Assembly: GCF_029633865.1 (NCBI RefSeq)
Contig: NC_079230.1
Span: 35,495,405-35,559,404, forward strand
Direction of reading: 5' to 3'
DNA length: 64,000 nucleotides
DNA from: Lampris incognitus
Lineage: Eukaryota > Chordata > Actinopteri > Lampriformes > Lampridae
Shown here: positions 56,596 through 64,000 of the stretch, one piece after another
How positions within the stretch are numbered: position 1 is the first letter of the stretch
How the letters are laid out: each line of letters starts with the position of its first letter
The notes under the pieces: model-generated
Database searches by the model: none
Seen by the model: only the letters and a program-made list of their open reading frames with translations
Told to the model about the DNA's origin: nothing
Translations under genes and position numbers: made by a program

Positions 56596-57237
56596 CTTGT
56601 CCATGTCTATAACATAATGGCAGTGCACTTGTCCATGTCTACAAAATAATGTCAGTGCACTTATCCATGTCAATTACATAATGGCAGTGCACTTGTCCAT
56701 GTCTATAAAATAATGGCAGTGCACTTGTCCATGTCAATTACATAATGGCAGTGCACTTGTTCATGTCCATTACATAATGGCAGCGCACTTGTCCATGTCC
56801 ATTACGTAATGACAGTGCACTTGTCCATGTCCATTACATAATGGCGGTGCACTTGTCCATGTCCATTACATAATGGTAGTGCACTTCTCCATGTCCATTA
56901 CATAATGGTAGTGCACTTCTCCATGTCCATTACATAATGGTAGTGCACTTCTCTATTTCCATTACATAATGGTAGTGCACTTCTCCATGTCCATTACATA
57001 ATGGTAGTGCACTTCTCCATTTCCATTACATAATGGCAGCGCACTTGTCCATGTCCATTACATAATGGCAGTGCACTTGTCCATGTCCATTACATAATGG
57101 TAGTGCACTTCTCCATGTCCGTAACACAATGGTAGTGCACTTCTCCATTTCCATTACATAATGGCAGTGCACTTGTCCATGTCCATTACATAAGGGTAGT
57201 GCACTTCTCCATGTCCATAGCAATGGTAGTGCACTTG
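56596..57237. repeat. 32-bp minisatellite, about 20 copies
   Basis: The unit contains ttgtccatgtccattacata and atggcagtgcac. Copies vary mainly as ttg/ttc before tcc and as cag/tag after atgg. It lies in a pelp1 intron. Confidence 0.93.
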
Positions 57238-58575
57238 GCACCCAGACACATACAGTCTGTGGAACTGATGGAAAGCTCACCACAAATCCAGGGGAGAATC
57301 TCAAGTTTTATCCAGTTATAATTCAACCTGGTATCGCACTTTTTCATGCTCATAATAAAAAAAAATGAATCTACTGTATCGTGTCCCAGAACACGATTGT
57401 CTGACTTTTTTCATGTTACACAGAAGGACATTTAAACCCATGCATTTACAACGGGTGCATCTCCTACTTGTTTCATGCTGGACTGAACAGTTAAAGTCGT
57501 GTATTTCACCTGGGACATTCTCTTCAGTTTTCAGAAGAGAGGCAACCCAGTCGCCATGGCTATGTTAAAATGTTGGCATTTTACATTTCTACAAACAATG
57601 GATACGTTAAAATCTTGACGTTTCTGAACCAAAAATGTTTCATATTAACATTTCAACTTACAGCCAATGTTGTTGGAGCCTGCATCCATGTTACACGACT
57701 GTCAGAGTCACGTGATGTGGTGACTCATTTCATGCAAGTTATTTTGTTAGTTTAGTCACCTTTACATATTGCTGACCTGCGGACCATTACTATATGTATG
57801 GGGCCTGGATTGCTTGGGTTAGGGTGAGGGTGAGGTCTGGACAGAAACAGCTTGCTACATCAGAAACATCAGGAAAACCAGTGTTTTTATGCTGTAGTCC
57901 TGGTAAGAAATCACAGAACGTTGAATCAGTTCATATGTCCAGATGAACTGACTCAACTTTGTGACAAGGAAAATAACTGTAAAATTAGCTTCAAAGTAGG
58001 CCTAAATTACTATTTTGGTTGTATATCAGCCAAAAATGACCTTAAATGATGTTTGCCACTATTTCCACAAAAACAGACAAAACAACTTAAGAAAAAAAAT
58101 CTTGAACGTTCATGTGCTGGGCCTCTGACAGTAAGGCTGGGCCAAGGCTGTGTCCATGAAATATTAAAACTACAATTTTTGGGTAACACTTTACAAGAAC
58201 TACGCACTATGAACCATTACTTAAGTATTAGTAACTACTGAATTCATCATTTGTATGCCACCCGGGTCAGTATTAGGTTGAAGTGTCTTGCTCACGGTCC
58301 CAACAGCTGCATCTACAGTGTTTGCTTGTGGTACCTCAATTTAATATATTAACATAATGAAGACATCTCTGTCCATTAGTCTTTTTGGTTTATGACTCAA
58401 ACCAATGCCAAGGCTACTGGAGATGGTTTGCAGTACATTTGAATGGTGACAATGAAATCACTATTTAATATTATATACTACTTAAGCCCCAATATACACT
58501 TAAAAATATCACCCAAGCAAGACACTACATTTAAAAAGACAGACTAAAAAAAACAACATTTTGAAATTCAATTAC
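57238..58575. other. pelp1 intron remainder, nothing recognised
   Basis: AT-rich intron sequence up to the donor at 58575. No ORF or repeat with recognisable identity. Confidence 0.45.
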
Positions 58576-60210
58576 CTGTTGATTTTTATCGTCTGTGTCT
58601 TCATCCAAGGAGACAACAGGCTCTGCACTATTAGCTCCCTGCACCCATGGCTGTCCTTCCTCCAGCTGCACTGCCCCTTTACCTGGAGCCATCTCTTCCC
58701 TTTCTTCCAGCGCTCCCCCTGTGACACACAGGATCTGAGGCATTGTGGGGTCATCCATCCTTTCACTCTCATCCTCTTCACCCTCACCTTCCCTTGCTTT
58801 CTCCAGGACTCCAATGCTTTCCACCTCCTGATGTTTTACCCCTTCTTCTCTAAATGCCGCACTGTTGGTTTGGATTTCCTCGATCCCTCCTTCTGATTCT
58901 CCCTCCACCCTGCACCCCTTTATGCCTTCTTTATCCACTGCTGGTTGGGGGATGTTCCCCTCCTCCAGCCCCACCTCTCTCCTACTGTCTTCTGCCCCCT
59001 CCAGTGGCGGAACATCCCCATCCTCCTCCTCCTCTTCTTCCTCCAGCCCGCCCCCATCTTCTTCATCATAGTCCTCATATTCCTCCCCATCATAAAAGTC
59101 TTCTTGAAAATCACTCCCTTCCTCCTCTTCCTCCTCCTCCTCTTCTTCCTCGTCACCCAGCTCATCATCATCCTCAATGTCATCCTCTTCCTCCTCTTCA
59201 TCATCTGAGCTGTTAATGTTTATCACAGCAGAGTCTTCATTGCTAGTCTGTTGTGGTTGGTGTTGGTGGTGTGGGTGGAGATGTCTGCCATGCTGGGTCA
59301 GCTGGCTCTGAAGCTGGTGCATCTGTAATGGTAAACTCACTGGACTAGGTTGGACTTGTGTGGAGGATTGCAACAGCATCTGCTGGAGCTGAGGTCCCCC
59401 TGACAACGACTCCCCTAAACCACTGTGAGGAACACTGAGAGTAGTGGAATTCAGAGGTGGAACAAGGGAGACCAGAGAAGTGCTAGAAGAAGGAAATGAG
59501 CTGATTGGCGTGGTGGCACAGGTGGTGAGGAGGGAAGAGGTGGCGGAGAGATTGTTAGGAAGTGAAATCCCATCGACAGCTGTTGTTGCTGTTGTGGTAA
59601 CAACTCCGGTCACCCCAGATTCCCCCCCTGGTAATGGAATACTGGTCCCCCCAAGTGCAGTGGAAGCCGGGTTTTGCATTCCTGAGTTTGCTGTTGCTGC
59701 TGCTGCAATGTCATCCTGTGGGTTCTCCATACTCAACATTCCTGGAGGAACGATGACCACGCTGTCGTCGGAATCACTTGCCAGGGAGATGTCCACATCC
59801 TCTGCTTCCTCTTTATCATAACGCACAAAAACAGGTCTCTGCCCCTCTGGCTGTCCGAGTCCAGTTAGGTCTGGTTGGTGAACATGGGGGGAGAGGAGCA
59901 TCTCACCAGGTGTAGGACCCTGGCTTGGTAGTCCTGTAGGAGCCAGGGTGAGGTGGTTCTCTAAAGAGCCCAGCAGTGATGTGGGGCCAAGGCTGAGAGT
60001 CTGTCGGGTGGGGAACGGAGGACCAGAGGAAGGGCCCCCAAGCAGGGTAGGCAGAGTGATCCCCGAAGGGGGTCCCTGAGTAGGAGGAAGGACAGGGGCA
60101 CTGGGGGTGGGTTTTAGGGTAAGTGGAGGTAGAGGAAGACAGATGGAGGGGGTGCGTGGGTGGAGGAGTGAATTACATATAGTCAAAGCCTCAGTGCAGA
60201 ATGAGGAGAC
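58576..60210 (-). CDS. pelp1: pelp1 large penultimate-type exon (proline-rich and acidic domains)
   Basis: The exon runs 60210-58576 (1635 nt, 545 codons, phase 0 at both ends). The acceptor is ctcactttccag and the donor CAG|GTAATT. It starts VSSFCTEALTICNSLLHPRT, which corresponds to the PELP1 block containing CNxLLHPR. A Pro/Ser/Thr-rich stretch follows, then VFVRYDKEEAEDVDISL and ASDSDDSVVIVPPG, the clearest match to vertebrate PELP1. Next come a low-complexity region, SAVININSSDDEEEEEDD, and a long Glu/Asp-rich run typical of the PELP1 acidic domain. It ends SLDEDTDDKNQQ. The hydrophobic-acidic motifs VVIVPPG and VININSSDDEEE resemble SUMO-interacting motifs. The upstream exons lie beyond the right edge. 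The TTG at 60186 is not a start; the exon reads through from 60210. Confidence 0.9.
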
Positions 60211-62148
60211 CTGGAAAGTGAGAGAAAGAACACCAGATTAAATTGGTAGAATGTAATATGGTTTGGTTTGATTGCTGGCAGCACGGAAAAACAGCTTGTA
60301 ACTTAAAATATATGGTGTGTCTTTGGCCTAACAAATATTGCCAATGAAACAGCAACAATGACTGTACAGCATGCAAATCAAGAGAGGAGAGGATATTACA
60401 CTACTCATGTGTTCATCCATACATCCATCTGAACACATTTAATAAGTGTGAATCAAGATACATTTCCATCAAATCTATTCAAGTGAATAAACCTGAATGT
60501 AGGCCTATGTCTCCTACATATGTACAGTAAGTTAAGTTTATTTAGTATAGCATATTTTACAAAGCAAGGTCACAAAGTACTTCACAAGAGTAATATTGTT
60601 AAAAATAAGACAATAAACACTCAACACTACAAACACTAGATAGCACGAGGCAAGACAAAGGCCAGTTCAATAAATGAGTCTTCAGCTGATTTTTAAAGGC
60701 GTCAACAGAGACCGCAGATCATGTGTCTGAAGGTAGAGCGTTCCAGTGTCAAGAGCTTGATCACCTTTTGTTTTCAAACAAGACTGAGAGACGACGAGTA
60801 CGCCCTGGTCAGAAGACGCAAGCGACCTACTGGTGATAAAATGATGGAGTGGGTCGTAGCTGTACACAGGTGCCTGACCATGCAGGGCTCTTTATGTGAA
60901 AACAAGAACCTTAAAAATGATTCCTAAACTTGATGGGGAGCAAATGTAAAAAGATAAAATGGGTGTAATGTGAGTCGTCCGGCTGGACCTGGTCAAAAGC
61001 CTTGCAGCAATGTTCTGGGCAATTTGTAGACGGTCCAGGGACGACTTGCTGAGGCAGGTGAAAAGGGAATTGCAGTAGTCTAGCAGGGAAAGGCTTTGAC
61101 TGGCAATGTGACAACTCTAGCAAATGTCAGATGGGTTGGCCCACTAGTGGGCCAGAAGGCCAGCAATGTAGGAAAAAAATGTGTGTGTGAGTGGAAGGGG
61201 GGGGGGGGGTCGACCTGCCAGCCGTGGACCACTTGATGTTGGAAAGGCCCATCTGATTGGGGGTTACACAGTTCCAATTGTCAATACGCTACTGTAAGGC
61301 AGGTGTAGGAAGTGCTATCCTCTCCTCCCCCCACCCCTTAGAGTGGATGTGTCCATCCATGTAATGTCAGACGTCAAGCAGGGAAATAATCAAATCAAGA
61401 GAACGAGTGGAAACTAAACATTATAAGTTCAAATCGAAAATAAAGCAATCCTGAAATGGATAGAGGTTCCAAACATGAAAAGGTGAAGAAGAAAAGGCCA
61501 GAGAGGGGGGAAACCACCTTGAAGCTGATGCTGCAAAATATTTTAAGTAATACAGAAAATTCAAACATACCAAAGCCACTGATGAGTGCACTGGTTGTCT
61601 TCTCACCGTGGACATGCTATTCTATTCTATTCCATTCTATTCTATTCGCTGCTTAAGGCCACTGTGCTATGCTGCCTTTTAAAGGATGTCAAGACCAGAG
61701 TGTTATTATGGCTCAGCTGATTAGTCACTGGGTCCGCTACAATAGGGTGCCAGCATGCTGCTTGTCACAGCCTCACAACAGCAGTGAATAAACCTGTTTA
61801 AATGGTGCCGGTAGCATGAAATCCTGACTGGTAAAACTTATGTGTGAATTACATCAGATCAGCAGCAAACGCAATGTCGGATGATTGATTATTTATAGAG
61901 CACTGTTAATTAATGTCAATTTTTCAGACATTTCCAGATCATCATTAGGCTGAGCTACATTACGGAAAGCTTTTGTCAAATGGGAAAATTGAGTTTGGCT
62001 ACTTTGTTTCCTAGTGACAGCATTGCATTATGTCATAGACTACATTCATAACATGTGATTGTCATGTTTGTTTTATTTAAGTTACATATTGTAACATAAG
62101 TATTCGATACAAGTATACTAGTAGAGTTTGAATGCAAGAGTTTTCAAA
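60211..62148 (-). other. pelp1 upstream intron, with possible old repeats
   Basis: No further pelp1 exon is identified. Around 60640-61130 there is sequence like agtcttcagctgatttttaa followed by gtagagcgttccagtgtcaa. It resembles an old interspersed repeat widespread in fish, but I cannot name it. A pentanucleotide run of the type ttcta lies at 61618-61647, and a poly-G run at about 61198-61209. Confidence 0.4.
61618..61647. repeat. (TATTC)n pentanucleotide microsatellite
   Basis: Six imperfect units of tattc. Confidence 0.85.
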
Positions 62149-62542
62149 AATTTTTTTATACATTTATTTCTGATTTTTCCCCTTTTCTCCCAATTTAGTG
62201 GCCAATCGATCCCTATTTTTAATTCAAACACCACCCTCGTACTGCATGCATTTGCCAACTGCATCTCTCCGGCCGGCAGTCTCGAAGGAGACGTCTCCCC
62301 ACTTCCGTGACAAGGCGACTCCAGGCCGAACCACTGCTTTTTCTGACACACACAGAGACACATTCATGTGACGAACACAAGCCGACTCCACCCCCCTGCT
62401 GAAGACAGCGCTGCCAATTATTGCTGCTTCATCGAGTCTGGCCATAGTTGGATCTCACGAGACCGGGGTGGGAACCCCGGTCCCCAGTGGGCAACTGCAT
62501 CGACACAAAGCCGATGCTTAGACTGCTACACCACCACAGACC
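62149..62542 (-). mobile_element. tRNA-derived SINE, family 1, copy 2
   Basis: Homologous along its length to 55493-55870. It is flanked by a 14-bp duplication with one mismatch: caagagttttcaaa at 62135-62148 and caagagtattcaaa at 62543-62556. The tRNA-like head on the minus strand reads box A near 62525 and box B near 62470, slightly eroded. Confidence 0.85.
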
Positions 62543-62580
62543 CAAGAGTATTCAAACCTTTAATTAAAGTACATATTGTA

Positions 62581-63045
62581 GGGTGTTCTGGTAGCACAGT
62601 GGTCCATTCTGTTGCCTACCAACAATGGGATCACCGGTTCGAATCCCCGTGTTAACTCTGGCTTGGTCGGGTTGTCCCTACCGACACAACTGGCTGTGTC
62701 TCGGGGTGGGAAGCCAGATGACGGGATGTGCCCTGGATGCTGCACTAGCGCCTCTTCTGGTCAGTCGGGGCGCCTGTTCAGGAGGGAGGGGGAACTGGGG
62801 GAAATAGCGTGATCCTCCCACGCACTACGTCCCCCTGGCGAAACTCCTCACTTTCAGGTGAAAAGAAGCAGCTGGCAACTCCACATGTATCAGATGAGGC
62901 ATGTGGCAGTCTGCAGCCCTCCCCAGCTCAGCAGAAGGGGTAGAGCAATGACCAGGATGGATCGGAAGAGTGTGGTAATTGGTCGGGTTCAATTGGGGAT
63001 AAAAAAAAAGAAGAAAAAAAAGGGGGGGGGGGGATAAAAAAAAAA
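62581..63045 (+). mobile_element. tRNA-derived SINE, family 2
   Basis: Plus strand. Box A-like GTAGCACAGTGGTC is at 62591-62604 and a perfect box B, GGTTCGAATCC, at 62636-62646. The unrelated body includes ctggcgaaactcctcacttt. The tail is ggtcgggttcaattggggat followed by an A/G-rich stretch. The tail phrase aattggg-a-aaaa resembles the end of SINE family 1. Confidence 0.83.
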
Positions 63046-63607
63046 TAAATAGCCGCAAGCGGCGATTAACAGGGTCCAAGCAGTATTGCAGCTGCTTACC
63101 AACCAACATAATTTCACAGTCTAGTCAAGCGATTTTTGAGATATTGACATGTGTCAGCTGAAGCGTCCCCTATGGACGAAATTTCACAAAATTTGGCATG
63201 CTTCCAAAGAATGTTGTGGTGATTGTGCATGACAACTTTGGACAATCACTAGATATAGGCAATAGAATCACTGTGGGCCACACCTTAAATTTTGATTGAC
63301 ATGTTACTTCGAAATGGAATGACATATCAAAATTCTTTCGACAAATTTTTATCAGCATAGTCTGTAGATGACGCATACCACATTTCATGTGAATCGGATG
63401 AACAGCGTCAGACTAGTTCATTTTACTTTCATTTTCGGTTTTTTGAAAATGGCAGAAAATTGTGGAGGCGGAAATTGGTGGGAATGAATGTGTTAGATTC
63501 AGGAGCTTCCAAGGAATTAGAGGGAAAAAAGAATTTCTCAACAATTTCATACAGAGCCCGAGATATTACCCAAAACGTGAATGTGCTTATTGTAGCGCCC
63601 CCTAGAG
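63046..63607. repeat. Interspersed repeat, copy B (same family as 46592-47815)
   Basis: It starts gccgcaagcggcgattaaca and shares long segments with copy A: gcgtcccctatggacgaaat, cttccaaagaatgttg, and ggcggaaat-type phrases. The end is gcgccccctagaggtg. No coding capacity. Confidence 0.75.
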
Positions 63608-64000
63608 GTGTGTCGGGGTAATAGCTCTTCTGTAAGATCGTTAACAGGTGTGTGCTCCAATTATCGGGGCATCACACTTCTCAGCCTTCCTTGGAAAGTG
63701 GGTGCTGGAAAGGAGGCTCCGACCGGCTGTCAAATCTCTGATCCAGAAGGAACAATGCAGATTGTGTCCTGGCCGTGGAACAGTGAACAAAGTCTTTACC
63801 CTTGCAGAAGTGCTGAGGGAGGCATGGGAGTTTGACCAGCCAGTCTACATGTGTTTTGTGGACTCAGAGAAGGCTTACGACTGTGTATCCTGGGGCACTC
63901 TGTAGGGGGTACTGTGAGAGTATGGGGTACCGGGGAAGTTGCTACAAGCAATCCGGTCCTTGTATAACCGAAGTGAAAGCTGTGTCCGCATTCTTGGCAC
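63608..64000 (+). pseudogene. Non-LTR reverse transcriptase fragment, cut by the window edge
   Basis: The plus strand reads parts of a LINE RT: CSNYRGITLLSLPWKV in one frame, then LERRLRPAVKSLIQKEQC, GRGTVNKVFTLAEVLREAWE and PVYMCFVDSEKAYDCVSWGT in another. After TAG at 63903-63905 and a TGA soon after, the same frame continues, EYGVPGKLLQAIRSLYNRSE, to the edge. So there is a frameshift near 63690 and at least two nonsense codons. I did not assign a clade. Confidence 0.75.

Noticed and set aside
58854..59216. Plus-strand Pro/Leu-rich ORFs
   Set aside because: Antisense of the acidic region of pelp1.
60184..60186. TTG at 60186 as a start for the acidic protein
   Set aside because: The same frame continues to an acceptor at 60210, and the upstream residues match PELP1, so it is an internal exon.
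62581..62655. A functional tRNA gene
   Set aside because: Box A and box B are present, but the sequence does not form a full tRNA cloverleaf and continues into a SINE body and tail.

Overview
This is vertebrate nuclear DNA, most probably from a ray-finned (teleost) fish. Its only recognisable host gene is the 3' end of pelp1 on the minus strand. The transposon mix also fits a fish: BEL/Pao and Ty3/Gypsy LTR elements, RTE and L2-like LINEs, and tRNA-derived SINEs. BEL/Pao elements are absent from mammals and birds. I cannot name a species. No bacterial operon, CRISPR array or structural RNA gene is present apart from the tRNA-like heads of the SINEs.

Layout. (1) 1-4315: a broken multi-domain ORF, probably from a multi-copy element, whose C-terminal half looks like a FEN1/XPG-type nuclease. 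(2) 5169-7185: the gag end of a decayed plus-strand BEL/Pao element. (3) 7848-16152: a complete, very young Ty3/Gypsy retrotransposon on the minus strand with near-identical LTRs, a 4-bp target duplication, a tRNA-His primer site and intact gag and pol frames. Gag and pol are joined by a textbook -1 frameshift signal: slippery heptamer, 6-nt spacer and H-type pseudoknot. (4) 16153-18414: non-coding DNA with two long dinucleotide repeats. (5) 18415-36682: an 18.3-kb tandem array of about 261 copies of a 70-bp monomer, with higher-order structure including a tandem duplication of about 4 kb. (6) 36798-37827: a broken THAP-domain gene on the minus strand. (7) 38678-46248: a full-length but decayed BEL/Pao element on the minus strand with a 5-bp target duplication. 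(8) 46249-49819: intergenic repeats, including a 108-bp inverted repeat.

(9) 49820-64000: the 3' part of pelp1 on the minus strand. Three phase-0 coding exons (60210-58576, 56327-55989, 49921-49820) are separated by repeat-filled introns. The last intron holds an RTE LINE inserted into an older L2-like LINE, with a 14-bp target duplication, plus a SINE. The next intron holds a 32-bp minisatellite. The upstream intron, which runs off the right edge, carries two SINEs, a second copy of a repeat also present at 46.6-47.8 kb, and a LINE fragment cut by the window edge.

The strongest finding is the gag-pol frameshift signal in the young Gypsy element, since sequence, frame and predicted fold all agree. 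Next come the organised 70-bp array, the nuclease-like fold in the unnamed ORF, and an apparent extra exon in pelp1. All structure and homology statements come from reading the sequence; no searches were run.
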